7,283 nucleotides of DNA. Origin: Lautropia sp. Lineage in GTDB: Bacteria > Pseudomonadota > Gammaproteobacteria > Burkholderiales > Burkholderiaceae_E. The position numbers were made by a program, and so were the translations under genes. Under the pieces are notes generated by a model. It ran no database searches. It had not been told where the DNA came from and saw only the letters and a program-made list of their open reading frames with translations. Positions 1-6,756 of the stretch are shown piece by piece. Numbering within the stretch: the first letter of the stretch is position 1; each line of letters begins with the position of its first letter. The stretch spans positions 1 to 7,283 of the forward strand of contig JACCRJ010000036.1 in assembly GCA_013813615.1 (NCBI GenBank), given 5' to 3'.

Positions 1-375
1 ACGACGTTCGGCGGCAACCCGCTCGCGATGCGCGCCGCCCTGACCACGATCGAAGTGATGGAGGAGGATCAGCTGCTGCGCAATGCCGAGCGCCGCGGCG
101 CGCAGTTGCGTGAACTGCTGACCGCAGCGCTGACAGGCGTGCCAGGCTACCTGGAACTGCGCGGCAAGGGGCTGATGCTCGGCATCGCGCTGGACCGCCC
201 GTGCGGCGTGCTGGTCGGGCAGGCGCTGGAAGCCGGCCTCGTGCTCAACGTCACCGCTGATACGGTCGTGCGGCTCCTGCCGCCGCTCATTTTCACCGAG
301 GAGGACGTCCAGGAACTGACCTCGACCCTGGTGCCGTTGATCAGGACGTTCCTGAGTTCGAGCGCGCGGCCCTGA
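1..375 (+). CDS. argD: Acetylornithine aminotransferase (class III PLP aminotransferase), C-terminal part, 5' end outside the window
   Basis: The reading frame is open from base 1 and ends at TGA 373-375, giving the last 124 residues of a protein whose start lies left of the window. It begins TTFGGNPLAM, the conserved stretch of class III (ornithine/acetylornithine) aminotransferases that follows the PLP-binding lysine; the lysine itself is outside the window. The later RGKGLMLGIAL and LNVTADTVVRLLPPL segments match the C-terminal domain of ArgD, as does the length after FGGNP. ArgD transfers an amino group from glutamate to N-acetylglutamate semialdehyde, making N-acetylornithine in the cytoplasm; many ArgD enzymes also serve lysine synthesis as succinyl-DAP aminotransferase. 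The argF gene follows after 33 bases on the same strand, which supports the ArgD assignment over a catabolic omega-aminotransferase. The in-frame ATG at 28 is internal, not a start. Confidence 0.9.
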   Translation, partial: TTFGGNPLAMRAALTTIEVMEEDQLLRNAERRGAQLRELLTAALTGVPGYLELRGKGLMLGIALDRPCGVLVGQALEAGLVLNVTADTVVRLLPPLIFTEEDVQELTSTLVPLIRTFLSSSARP

Positions 376-408
376 GCGGCGGGAAGACTTCGGGAAGATG
401 TAGAGCAG

Positions 409-1329
409 ATGCCGATCAAGCATTTCCTGCGTTTCGATGATTTCAGCCGCGAGGAGCTGGACTACCTGTTCTCGCGCGCCCGCTTTATCAAGGACCGGTT
501 CAAGCGGTACCAGGCCTATCATCCCCTGGCCGACCGCACGCTGGTCATGATCTTCGAGAAGGCCTCCACCAGGACCCGCCTGTCGTTCGAGGCGGGCATG
601 CACCAGCTGGGCGGTGCCGCCATCTACCTGAACACCCGTGATTCGCAACTGGGCCGGGGCGAGCCGGTGGAAGACGCCGCGCAGGTCATCTCGCGGATGT
701 GCGACGCGGTGATGATCCGCACCTTCGAGCAGACGATCGTGGAGCGGTTCGCTTCCCACTCCCGGGTGCCGGTCATCAACGGGCTCACCAACGAATACCA
801 CCCGTGCCAGGTGCTGGCGGACATCTTCACCTTCATCGAGCATCGCGGCTCCATACAGGGAAGGACGGTGGCTTGGGTGGGCGATGCCAACAACATGAGC
901 TACACCTGGATCCAGGCGGCGCGACTGCTGGATTTCAAGGTGCACATCTCCACGCCGCCCGCGTACCCGATCGACCCGGCCGCGCTGGGCGACAGCGAGC
1001 GCAGCCACTTCGACATCTTCGAGGATCCGATGCAGGCGTGCCGCGGTGCCGACCTGGTCACCACCGACGTCTGGACCAGCATGGGTTTCGAAGCGGAAGA
1101 CGACCAGCGGCGCCGTGCGTTCGCCGACTACTGTGTCGACGAGGAGATGATGGCCGGGGCGAGAAGCGATGCGCTGTTCATGCACTGCCTTCCGGCGCAT
1201 CGGGGCGAGGAGGTCAGCGCCGGCGTGATCGACGGGCCGCAGTCGGTGGTCTGGGATGAGGCCGAGAACCGGCTTCACGTTCAGAAGGCGCTGCTGGAGT
1301 ATCTCCTGATCGGCAAGCTGCCCACCTGA
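409..1329 (+). CDS. argF: Ornithine carbamoyltransferase (anabolic OTCase)
   Basis: This 306-residue protein has the usual OTCase length. It condenses ornithine and carbamoyl phosphate to citrulline and phosphate in the cytoplasmic arginine pathway. The carbamoyl-phosphate site STRTR is at residues 53-57 and HPCQ at 131-134. The ornithine-side motif DVWTSMG spans 220-226, and the HCLP loop carrying the catalytic cysteine is at 259-262, followed by AHRGEEV. The SMG loop and absence of N-acetylornithine transcarbamylase features point to true OTCase. It lies 33 bases after argD on the same strand, with no promoter or terminator evident between, so co-transcription is likely. The ribosome binding site is weak (purine-rich GGGAAG and AGAGCAG just upstream), but the next in-frame ATG lies beyond the conserved N-terminal KHFLRFDDFS segment, which fixes the start. 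The sequence reads like betaproteobacterial ArgF. No obvious terminator follows; the next gene converges 17 bases away. Confidence 0.97.
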   Translation: MPIKHFLRFDDFSREELDYLFSRARFIKDRFKRYQAYHPLADRTLVMIFEKASTRTRLSFEAGMHQLGGAAIYLNTRDSQLGRGEPVEDAAQVISRMCDAVMIRTFEQTIVERFASHSRVPVINGLTNEYHPCQVLADIFTFIEHRGSIQGRTVAWVGDANNMSYTWIQAARLLDFKVHISTPPAYPIDPAALGDSERSHFDIFEDPMQACRGADLVTTDVWTSMGFEAEDDQRRRAFADYCVDEEMMAGARSDALFMHCLPAHRGEEVSAGVIDGPQSVVWDEAENRLHVQKALLEYLLIGKLPT

Positions 1330-1346
1330 CCCTCTAGGAGAGGATC

Positions 1347-2087
1347 TCAGCGACAGAGATGCAGGCGGACGCCTGGCCGGGTGGAGGTCGCCGGAATTGT
1401 GGCCGCCATCGACGGGTGGGGCACGCCCACCTTGCGGGGCAGACCTTTCTTCGCAGCTGCCATGTTCGGCATCAGGGCCACGGTCCGGTAGGAGCCGCTC
1501 AGCTGCAGGTTGAGCTTCCGCAACGGCGACAACAGTCCGCTGCCCTCGCCGACAGCCTGGTCGAAGCGCGTTTCCAACCGCGTGAACGATGGGAGCGCCA
1601 CCACCATCATCATGGCCGCGCGCAGTTCGCGGTGGTACGCAACGCACTCGTCGAACAGCGGCGACTCCGGCAAGGGATAGAAACCATAGCGTGGCAGCAG
1701 TTCCCTGACCTCACGGTCGATCGTCGGTTGGTCAGGCTCGAGCAGGGCCAGGATCTCCGAGGCCACCGACTTCTCGACCTGCCCCGTCAGTTCGCTGATC
1801 TTCATCAGCAGGTCCGGATAAGTGCGCGTCGCGCTCCGGCGGAAATCGTCCAGGATCGCAAACAGTTCGTCGCGGCGCATCCGCAGCTTGCCGCGCATGC
1901 CCGCATGGCGGCACAGCTGCCGTTGAAACTCGGCGTCGCCGTTCACGTCCACCGTCGCGATCTGTTCCAGCAACCAGACATGGTCACGCGCATCTGCCAC
2001 GACACGACGCATCGTTGCCGACGCGGTTGCCTCCAGGTCACGAAGGAGCCGTTCCGCGGAGGCCGCATCAATGAATTCTCTTGCCAT
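1347..2087 (-). CDS. Unrecognised protein, 246 residues, probably soluble and mostly helical
   Basis: I do not recognise a family. The minus frame codes from ATG 2087 (MAREFIDAASAERLLRDLE) to TGA at 1347-1349. It looks genuinely coding: amphipathic helical stretches such as LLRDLEATASATMRRVVADARDHVWLLEQIA, and a mid region PRYGFYPLPESPLFDECVAYHRELRAAM rich in aromatic residues. The opposite strand over the same bases gives an implausible His/Arg/Gln-rich product. There is no signal peptide, membrane segment, P-loop or metal-binding motif that I can see. The last 40 or so residues are basic and Pro/Ser/Thr-rich, probably a disordered tail. The frame is open upstream to a TTG at 2318, directly after the clpA stop, but that stretch is low-quality and Arg/Pro/Gly-rich. 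ATG 2087 or ATG 2174 are better; neither has a strong Shine-Dalgarno. The gene follows clpA on the same strand, separated by a hairpin, and converges on argF. Confidence 0.72.
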   Translation of the reverse strand: MAREFIDAASAERLLRDLEATASATMRRVVADARDHVWLLEQIATVDVNGDAEFQRQLCRHAGMRGKLRMRRDELFAILDDFRRSATRTYPDLLMKISELTGQVEKSVASEILALLEPDQPTIDREVRELLPRYGFYPLPESPLFDECVAYHRELRAAMMMVVALPSFTRLETRFDQAVGEGSGLLSPLRKLNLQLSGSYRTVALMPNMAAAKKGLPRKVGVPHPSMAATIPATSTRPGVRLHLCR

Positions 2088-2094
2088 CTGGTTT

Positions 2095-2119
2095 GGTTCT
2101 CTAGTGAAGCTTGAGAACC
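2095..2119 (-). promoter_or_regulatory. 7-bp perfect inverted repeat just upstream of the unrecognised gene
   Basis: GGTTCTC (2095-2101) and GAGAACC (2113-2119) are perfect inverted repeats around an 11-base centre. The nearer arm ends 7 bases before the proposed ATG at 2087. In the transcript this would form a stem in the last 32 bases of the leader, overlapping the only purine-rich (AGAGAA) candidate ribosome binding site. It could be a repressor operator or a translational hairpin. Function is inferred only. Confidence 0.35.
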
Positions 2120-2280
2120 GATGATGCCCGCCAGATAGGCATGGCAGGTTCGGGCAAGATGCAAGGCTACTCATCGCTGATCGGCGGCACCCGGGCGTTG
2201 CACCCATGGGAACAGGCAAGCCCGACGTTACGGGCGGCGGTCTATCGGCTATGAACGGTAGCGACCGTGGCAGAACCTGT

Positions 2281-2307
2281 CGCCGGCGGGGCAAAAAGCC
2301 GCCGGCG
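2281..2307 (-). terminator. GC-rich hairpin after clpA, possible terminator
   Basis: CGCCGGCGG (2281-2289) pairs perfectly with CCGCCGGCG (2299-2307), a 9-bp stem with a 9-base loop that reads CTTTTTGCC in the clpA transcript. It starts 11 bases after the clpA stop codon. The bases after it on the minus strand (ACAGGTTCTG) are poor in T, so it is not a textbook Rho-independent terminator. It may stop transcription partially or protect the 3' end of the mRNA. Confidence 0.5.
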
Positions 2308-2318
2308 TCCTGCCGCAA

Positions 2319-4631
2319 TCAGGATTCGAGCGTCTCTACCTGTTCCTCATCCTCGCCTTCCGGCGGCGGAGGGGTCGAGGACTCGGAGTAGGTGAGGACC
2401 ACCTGCTCCTTGTCGTCCAGGTCAACCGACACCCTGCCGCCCTTCACCAGCCTGCCGAACAGGAGTTCGTCGGCCAGGGCCTTGCGGATCGTGTCCTGAA
2501 TCAGGCGCTGCATCGGCCGCGCGCCCATCAGCGGATCGAAGCCCGCCTTGGCCAGGTGCTTGCGCAACTCGTCCGAGAAGATGGTTTCGACCTTCTTCTC
2601 ATGCAGCTGCTCCTCCAGCTGCATCAGGAACTTGTCTACCACCCGCAGGATGATGTCCTCGTCGAGCGATCGGAAGCTGATGATGGAGTCCAACCGGTTG
2701 CGGAACTCGGGGGTGAACATCCGCTTGATCTCCACCATCTCGTCGCCAGCCTGCTTGTTGTCGGAGAAGCCGATCGAACGTTTCTGCAGGTCCTGGGCGC
2801 CGGCGTTGGTCGTCATCACCAGGATGACGTTGCGGAAATCAGCCTTGCGGCCGTTGTTGTCAGTAAGGCTGCCGTGATCCATCACCTGCAGCAGAATGTT
2901 GAAGATGTCCGGATGTGCCTTCTCGATCTCGTCGAGCAGCAGCACCGCATGCGGCTTCTTGGTCACCGCCTCGGTCAGCAGGCCACCCTGGTCGAAGCCG
3001 ACGTAGCCCGGCGGCGCGCCGATCAGGCGGGACACCGCATGACGCTCCATGTACTCCGACATGTCGAAGCGGATCAGTTCGATGCCGAGCGTGAAGGCCA
3101 ACTGGCGAGCGACTTCGGTCTTGCCGACACCGGTAGGACCCGAGAACAGGAACGATCCGATCGGCTTGTCCGGCTTGCCCAGCCCGGAGCGAGACATTTT
3201 GATGGCAGCCGCCAGTGCGTCGATGGCGGCTTCCTGGCCGAACACCACGTTTTTCAGGTCGCGCTCCAAATACTGCAGCTTGCTACGGTCGTCGCTGGAA
3301 ACAGAGGCAGGCGGGATGCGCGCGATCTTCGAGACGATGTCCTCGATCTCGCTTTTGCCCACCACCTTCTTCTGCTTGTCCTTCGGCAGGATGCGCTGGG
3401 CGGCTCCGGCCTCATCGATGACGTCGATCGCCTTGTCGGGCAGATGGCGGTCGTTGATGTACTTGGCCGAGAGTTCCGCCGCCGCTGAGAGCGCCGAAAC
3501 GGTGTATTTGATGCCGTGGTGCTCCTCGAACCGGCTCTTCAGGCCACGCAGGATCTGCACCGTCTGCTCTACCGTCGGCTCATTCACGTCGATCTTCTGG
3601 AACCGGCGCGACAGCGCGTGGTCCTTCTCGAAGATGCCGCGGTACTCGTTGAAGGTGGTCGCCCCGATGCACTTCAGCTGTCCCGACGACAGCGCCGGCT
3701 TCAGGAGGTTCGAGGCATCCAGCGTTCCACCGGACGCGGAGCCGGCGCCGATTAGGGTGTGGATCTCATCGATGAAAAGGATGGCGTTCTTATTGGCGCG
3801 CAACTGTTTCAGGACCGCCTTCAGGCGCTGCTCGAAGTCGCCCCGGTATTTGGTGCCGGCGAGCAAGGCCCCCATGTCCAATGAGTAGACCGTGGCCTCA
3901 CTGAGGATCTCCGGCGATTCTCCCTGGGTGATACGCCAGGCCAGACCCTCCGCGATGGCGGTCTTTCCGACACCGGCCTCTCCGACCAGCAGCGGGTTGT
4001 TCTTGCGGCGGCGGCACAGAACCTGGATGACGCGCTCGACTTCGCTTTCGCGGCCGATCAGCGGGTCTATCCGGCCTTCCTTGGCCGAGACGTTGAGGTT
4101 GGTGGTGAACTGCTCCAGCGCACCCTGCTGGTTGCTGCTCTGTTCCTGCTCTCCTTCCGGGGCTTCGTCCTTTGCGGCTTCCTTGGGTTGCGGTGTCTTG
4201 GCGATGCCATGGGAGATGTAATTGACCACGTCCAGGCGGGTGATCCCCTGCTGGTGCAGGTAATACACCGCATGGGAGTCCTTCTCGCCGAAAATGGCGA
4301 CCAGCACGTTGGCACCGGTCACTTCCTTCTTGCCGTTGGAGGTGGACTGGACGTGCATGATCGCCCGCTGGATCACGCGCTGGAATCCGAGCGTAGGCTG
4401 CGTGTCGATCTCTTCGGTCCCCGGGACGACGGGCGTGTTTTCCTTGATGAACCCGGTCAGGCTCTTGCGAAGTTCATCCACGTTGGCCACACAGGCACGC
4501 AGCACTTCGGCCGCCGACGGATTGTCCAACAGGGCGAGCAACAGATGCTCGACCGTAATGAATTCGTGACGCTGTTGCCTGGCCTCCACGAAGGCCATGT
4601 GCAGACTTACTTCCAACTCTTGAGCGATCAT
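2319..4631 (-). CDS. clpA: ClpA, ATP-dependent unfoldase subunit of ClpAP protease
   Basis: This 770-residue Hsp100/AAA+ protein unfolds substrates and threads them into ClpP in the cytoplasm. The N domain (about 1-145) starts [14 protein letters not shown] and ends before a charged linker rich in Glu, Gln and Lys (about 146-172). D1 has Walker A GEAGVGKT (217-224), pore loop KYRG (261-264) and Walker B ILFIDEIH (284-291). D2 has Walker A GPTGVGKT (498-505), pore loop GYVG (542-545), Walker [14 protein letters not shown] (563-575) and FRNRLD with the arginine-finger region (643-648). The ClpP-docking loop reads IGF (620-622) where E. coli ClpA has IGL. The protein ends in a Pro/acidic tail. 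I chose ATG 4631, not ATG 4649, because GGAGGA sits just before it (4635-4640) and family members begin MxxQELE. This ATG overlaps the clpS TGA as ATGA, implying translational coupling to its adaptor. Confidence 0.98.
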   Translation of the reverse strand: MIAQELEVSLHMAFVEARQQRHEFITVEHLLLALLDNPSAAEVLRACVANVDELRKSLTGFIKENTPVVPGTEEIDTQPTLGFQRVIQRAIMHVQSTSNGKKEVTGANVLVAIFGEKDSHAVYYLHQQGITRLDVVNYISHGIAKTPQPKEAAKDEAPEGEQEQSSNQQGALEQFTTNLNVSAKEGRIDPLIGRESEVERVIQVLCRRRKNNPLLVGEAGVGKTAIAEGLAWRITQGESPEILSEATVYSLDMGALLAGTKYRGDFEQRLKAVLKQLRANKNAILFIDEIHTLIGAGSASGGTLDASNLLKPALSSGQLKCIGATTFNEYRGIFEKDHALSRRFQKIDVNEPTVEQTVQILRGLKSRFEEHHGIKYTVSALSAAAELSAKYINDRHLPDKAIDVIDEAGAAQRILPKDKQKKVVGKSEIEDIVSKIARIPPASVSSDDRSKLQYLERDLKNVVFGQEAAIDALAAAIKMSRSGLGKPDKPIGSFLFSGPTGVGKTEVARQLAFTLGIELIRFDMSEYMERHAVSRLIGAPPGYVGFDQGGLLTEAVTKKPHAVLLLDEIEKAHPDIFNILLQVMDHGSLTDNNGRKADFRNVILVMTTNAGAQDLQKRSIGFSDNKQAGDEMVEIKRMFTPEFRNRLDSIISFRSLDEDIILRVVDKFLMQLEEQLHEKKVETIFSDELRKHLAKAGFDPLMGARPMQRLIQDTIRKALADELLFGRLVKGGRVSVDLDDKEQVVLTYSESSTPPPPEGEDEEQVETLES

Positions 4632-4948
4632 GCTTCCTCCATCACGCACTGCAGCGGATGCTGGTGCTGGCGGGAAAAACTGCAGACCTGTTCCACCTTG
4701 GTCGACGCAATGTCCCGCGGGTAAAGACCACAGACGCCGCGACCCTCACGATGCACTGCAAGCATCACCTGGGTAGCTTTTTCGCGTCCCATTCCGAAAA
4801 ACTTCTGCAGCACGACGACAACGAATTCCATTGGAGTGAAGTCATCATTGAGCAGCAGCACCTGAAACATCGGAGGCGGCTTTGTGCGTGCCTCCTGGCG
4901 CTCCAGTATTGTCGAAGGATCATTCGGGCTCGTCATTGCTACAACCAT
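4628..4948 (-). CDS. clpS: ClpS, adaptor that delivers N-degron substrates to ClpAP
   Basis: ClpS binds the ClpA N domain and hands over proteins with destabilising N-terminal residues (Leu, Phe, Tyr, Trp). This 106-residue frame has a short disordered N-terminus, then the ClpS fold: [24 protein letters not shown]. The residues known to form the N-degron pocket in E. coli are all present: the NDD pair (D35, D36), M40 and H66 in LAVHREG. The C-terminus [10 protein letters not shown] is typical. It overlaps clpA by four bases (ATGA), so the two are one operon. The start is uncertain: ATG 4948 gives 106 residues, ATG 4936 (MTSPND) gives 102, and neither has a good Shine-Dalgarno. The cold-shock gene lies divergently about 1.1 kb upstream; divergent csp-clpS is also found in E. 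coli. Confidence 0.96.
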   Translation of the reverse strand: MVVAMTSPNDPSTILERQEARTKPPPMFQVLLLNDDFTPMEFVVVVLQKFFGMGREKATQVMLAVHREGRGVCGLYPRDIASTKVEQVCSFSRQHQHPLQCVMEEA

Positions 4949-4974
4949 TCTAGCGAGTCAAACGATCGCCGCAA
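4947..4974 (-). promoter_or_regulatory. Possible sigma70-type promoter for clpSA
   Basis: On the minus strand a -10-like TAGAAT (4952-4947, five of six consensus bases) follows a weak -35-like TTGCGG (4974-4969) by 16 bases. It overlaps the first possible clpS ATG (4948). If real, transcription would begin almost at the second ATG (4936), implying a very short leader and the 102-residue form. The -35 match is poor, so this is a weak call. Confidence 0.25.
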
Positions 4975-5271
4975 CCGCACGACCTGAACGGATACCCCCT
5001 ACCTGAGGTTGCCCGATTGAAATACAAGCTACCGCCAGAAGTTGCTCCACGTCACGACACCATCTCGCACACACACCGTACACCCTGGTGGCCTTAACTC
5101 TACAGCATGAAGCGCGTGTCGAGTACGCTTGCCCCCCGCGCGTCCTGCCGACTGTAGCCTGCTGTCGTCGTGCGCACCAAGAGCATCCTCTCATTCAAGT
5201 CATTCCCAGCAGTTCCACACGCTGCCGGCCAGCTGATTCCAGCTGCTTCGCGACCGTTTCGGGCCTCCCCG

Positions 5272-5291
5272 CGTGGGCCTTCGGGCGCACG
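5272..5291 (+). repeat. Hairpin with UUCG tetraloop
   Basis: On the plus strand CGTGGGCC (5272-5279) and GGCGCACG (5284-5291) pair at seven of eight positions, with one G-G mismatch, and close on C(TTCG)G, the especially stable RNA tetraloop. No T-run follows, so it is not a classic terminator. No adjacent gene explains it. Confidence 0.4.
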
Positions 5292-5446
5292 GAAGTCGAA
5301 CTATGGCGGCCCTCTGCTACGGCGACCTATCTCGCCGAGCGTAGACCGATTACCTCGCCAGGTTGGTCGATCGCTGGCGTTGTGCCATTGCCGCGCTACA
5401 GCCGTGCCTTTCGACACCCCCTTCATCTCGACGAAACACCCGCGTG

Positions 5447-5469
5447 TTCTCCGGCGGCCTGCCGGAGAA
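5447..5469. repeat. 9-bp perfect inverted repeat with 5-base loop
   Basis: TTCTCCGGC (5447-5455) and GCCGGAGAA (5461-5469) are perfect inverted repeats around GGCCT. A second stem, AACAC (5435-5439) with GTGTT (5444-5448), shares bases 5447-5448, so the two cannot fully form together. Neither strand has a T-run after the stem. Role unknown. Confidence 0.45.
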
Positions 5470-5635
5470 GCCGGCGCTGCCGATCGGGACCAGCACCAGC
5501 CCTCTCCATTAGGCGGGAACTGGGCCGGTGCGACGGTGATCGATCTCACCCTCGGTGCTTACCGGCTCCTCCAGCAGCGGCGTAACTGCCCGCTGTGGCG
5601 ATCGATGACGCGAATCGGCCCTACAGTTGGTGTCG

Positions 5636-5664
5636 GGACGCTGAACGAATCTTCAGCTGCGTCC
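5636..5664. repeat. Bulged hairpin in the csp-clpS gap
   Basis: GCTGAA (5640-5645) pairs with TTCAGC (5652-5657) around the loop CGAATC. The stem continues as GGAC (5636-5639) with GTCC (5661-5664) across a 3-base bulge (TGC). This makes ten pairs in all. No T-run follows on either strand. Role unknown. Confidence 0.35.
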
Positions 5665-5874
5665 GGGAGGGTTGGCGGACAACACAACGCCGACGCAACG
5701 ACCGTTTCCAATTGTAAACTGCAAGGTCTTTCACCGGTCCGGGTGCTCGATTCAGCGCCAATGGCTCAGGGTTGCCGTTCGCCCCTATGAAGGCGGGTCC
5801 CGCCGCGCGCTGGGCCTGGCGTTTGGACGCAGGAAATGCGGACGCCGAATCACGCAAAATCACCGAAGAAGCGC

Positions 5875-5895
5875 CGGATTGTGTCTTAAAATCCG
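5875..5895. repeat. 6-bp inverted repeat upstream of the csp promoter
   Basis: CGGATT (5875-5880) and AATCCG (5890-5895) are perfect inverted repeats with a 9-base A/T-rich centre, about 28 bases upstream of the proposed -35 box of the cold-shock gene. It could be a regulator site, but a repeat this short may be chance. Confidence 0.25.
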
Positions 5896-5923
5896 TCAAC
5901 CCGCCTACAATCCCGCCGGCTGC

Positions 5924-5952
5924 TTGACTTGCGCCCTTCGATGGAAAAGAAT
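5924..5952 (+). promoter_or_regulatory. Probable sigma70-type promoter for the cold-shock gene
   Basis: TTGACT (5924-5929, five of six -35 consensus bases) is followed after exactly 17 bases by AAGAAT (5947-5952, four of six -10 bases). Transcription would start near 5959, leaving a leader of about 85 bases before the ATG at 6044. A long leader fits known cold-shock genes, whose mRNA leaders control stability and translation. The leader holds a tandem CCCGCGA pair (5982-5995), an inverted repeat CCGGTC/GACCGG (5961-5966, 5994-5999) and an A8 run (6004-6011). An alternative -10, TACAAT (5906-5911), has no good -35 partner. Confidence 0.5.
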
Positions 5953-6043
5953 TTGCCACCCCGGTCCAGGGTGTTCATTGGCCCGCGACCCGCGACCGGT
6001 CTCAAAAAAAACGCAAGGCCTTTTACTGCAGGAAACAATCAGT

Positions 6044-6247
6044 ATGGCAACGGGGACGGTCAAGTGGTTCAATGACGCCAAGGGTTTTGGCTTCATCACG
6101 CCGGATGAAGGTGGCGAAGATTTGTTTGCCCACTTCAGTTCGGTACAGGCAAACGGGTTCAAATCCCTGAAAGAGGGCCAGAAAGTGCAGTTCGACGTAG
6201 TACAAGGTCCCAAGGGTAAGCAGGCTTCCAACATTCGCGAATCCTGA
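6044..6247 (+). CDS. cspA: CspA-family cold-shock protein
   Basis: This 67-residue protein is a complete cold-shock domain and nothing else, the normal size for the family. It binds single-stranded nucleic acid and acts in the cytoplasm as an RNA chaperone. The N-terminus [11 protein letters not shown] carries the conserved tryptophan (W8). RNP1 is KGFGFI (13-18) and RNP2 is LFAHF (27-31); the end [11 protein letters not shown] is typical. ATG 6044 is set by AGGAAA at 6030-6035 and by the conserved start; the frame stays open upstream to 5672, but that extension has no similarity to anything and runs through the promoter. The position divergent from clpS matches cspD in E. coli, yet the sequence is closer to general CspA-type proteins, so the symbol is approximate. 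CspD of E. coli inhibits replication; I would not infer that here. A strong terminator follows, so the gene is probably monocistronic. Confidence 0.96.
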   Translation: MATGTVKWFNDAKGFGFITPDEGGEDLFAHFSSVQANGFKSLKEGQKVQFDVVQGPKGKQASNIRES

Positions 6248-6270
6248 GGTCGCCGAAAGCGACTACCTGG

Positions 6271-6312
6271 AATTGGCCGGGTCCTTCGTCAGAGGGGCCT
6301 GGCCTAATTCTT
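6271..6312 (+). terminator. Intrinsic terminator of the cold-shock gene
   Basis: A 13-pair stem runs from 6275-6287 (GGCCGGGTCCTTC) to 6292-6304 (GAGGGGCCTGGCC), with three G-U wobbles and a GTCA loop. AATT (6271-6274) can extend it by pairing with AATT at 6306-6309 across one bulged T. The T-rich tail TAATTCTT (6305-6312) follows on the plus strand. It begins 23 to 27 bases after the csp stop. A smaller hairpin, GTCGC/GCGAC (6249-6263), lies between. It is nearly symmetrical, but the phhB end is some 130 bases away. Confidence 0.75.
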
Positions 6313-6443
6313 GCCAAACGCCGCCGGTCACCCATCTGGCAGACGCCCACTCCCATCTCCATCGGCACAGAACCACGGCAAGCTCCTGCATCGCTTTCCC
6401 GATGCCGTGCCCCACGTCAACACTCTCCCGTGTGCCCGACGCG

Positions 6444-6743
6444 TCAGCCGGAGAAGCGGGCATAGGCCTCGTCTGCATAACGGGCCAAATCCACGTCGCG
6501 CTGGGTCACGCCCTCGGCGTCATGGGTCGTCAGGGTGATGTCGACCTTGTTGTAGACGTTGGACCACTCCGGATGATGGTTGCGCTTCTCGGCGATGATC
6601 GCGACCTGGGCCATGAACGCAAATGCCTGCGCAAAGTCCTTGAACACGAACTGTCGCCTGATCGCGTCACGCCGGCCGTGTTGCTTCCATCCGCCGAGCG
6701 CCTGAAGAGCCGCCTCCACCTGGTCCGCCGTGAATTTCTTCAT
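6444..6743 (-). CDS. phhB: Pterin-4a-carbinolamine dehydratase (4a-hydroxytetrahydrobiopterin dehydratase)
   Basis: This 99-residue protein matches the small, single-domain PCD/DCoH family in length and motif. It dehydrates 4a-hydroxytetrahydropterin to quinonoid dihydropterin, recycling the cofactor used by aromatic amino acid hydroxylases such as phenylalanine hydroxylase. The signature [24 protein letters not shown] runs from residue 52 to 75. H56, H57 and H74 correspond to the three active-site histidines of the family; P58, W60 and D75 are also conserved. The start at ATG 6743 has an excellent ribosome binding site, AAGGAGG at 6749-6755. A perfect 10-bp palindrome, GATGTACATC (6757-6766), sits immediately upstream of it. 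No phhA is visible within this window, so the partner hydroxylase is unknown; stand-alone PCD genes are also common in bacteria, with less clear roles. It points the same way as the broken VUT gene upstream and converges on csp. Confidence 0.95.
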   Translation of the reverse strand: MKKFTADQVEAALQALGGWKQHGRRDAIRRQFVFKDFAQAFAFMAQVAIIAEKRNHHPEWSNVYNKVDITLTTHDAEGVTQRDVDLARYADEAYARFSG

Positions 6744-6756
6744 CCCCGCCTCCTTC

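Larger units (their letters stand above)
4975..5874. other. About 900 bases without a convincing gene between clpS and the cold-shock gene
   Basis: Several long open frames cross this stretch (for example plus 5088-5585 and 5170-5790, minus 5621-5959), but their products are Arg/Pro/Ser-rich, have no recognisable motif and lack ribosome binding sites, as expected of chance frames in GC-rich DNA. I see no tRNA, rRNA or insertion-sequence ends. It does hold several inverted repeats (about 5272-5291, 5435-5469, 5535-5550 and 5636-5664) and a near-perfect tandem pair of 10-mers at 5229-5248 (CCAGCTGATT, CCAGCTGCTT). It is unusually long for a csp-clpS spacer, so it could hold a small RNA or a decayed gene; neither can be shown from the sequence alone. 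Confidence 0.5.

Noticed and set aside
620..626. IGF instead of IGL in the ClpP-docking loop of ClpA as a functional oddity (the positions are ClpA residue numbers near the loop, not bases)
   Set aside because: IGF is a known alternative in Clp unfoldases, including ClpX, so it is ordinary variation.
1331..1375. Short inverted repeats after argF (CCTCT/AGAGG and CAGGCG/CGCCTG) as a terminator
   Set aside because: The stems are 5 to 6 bp, loops are very short and there is no T-run; the second lies inside the converging gene's coding sequence.
1359..2114. 251-residue open frame on the plus strand
   Set aside because: It is antisense to the better minus-strand frame and its product is His/Arg/Gln-rich with a run of histidines, a typical shadow.
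1347..2318. Longer 323-residue version of the unrecognised gene, starting at TTG 2318
   Set aside because: The TTG directly follows the clpA stop, no ribosome binding site serves it, the extra 77 residues are Arg/Pro/Gly-rich, and the clpA 3' hairpin lies inside it.
2556..3888. Long plus-strand open frames across clpA (2556-3488, 3049-3888)
   Set aside because: They are antisense shadows of a strongly conserved AAA+ gene, with no motifs of their own.
5088..5790. Overlapping plus-strand frames of 165 and 206 residues in the csp-clpS gap
   Set aside because: They are rich in Arg, Pro and Ser, have no family motif, no ribosome binding site and no plausible hydrophobic core; they look like chance frames.
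5621..5959. Minus-strand 112-residue frame with a GTG start
   Set aside because: No ribosome binding site, overlap with the csp promoter, and no motif. It is the least implausible small frame in the gap but not supportable.
5672..6043. N-terminal extension of 124 residues on the cold-shock protein
   Set aside because: The family start MATGTVKWF has its own ribosome binding site at 6030-6035, and the extension covers the promoter and has no recognisable similarity.
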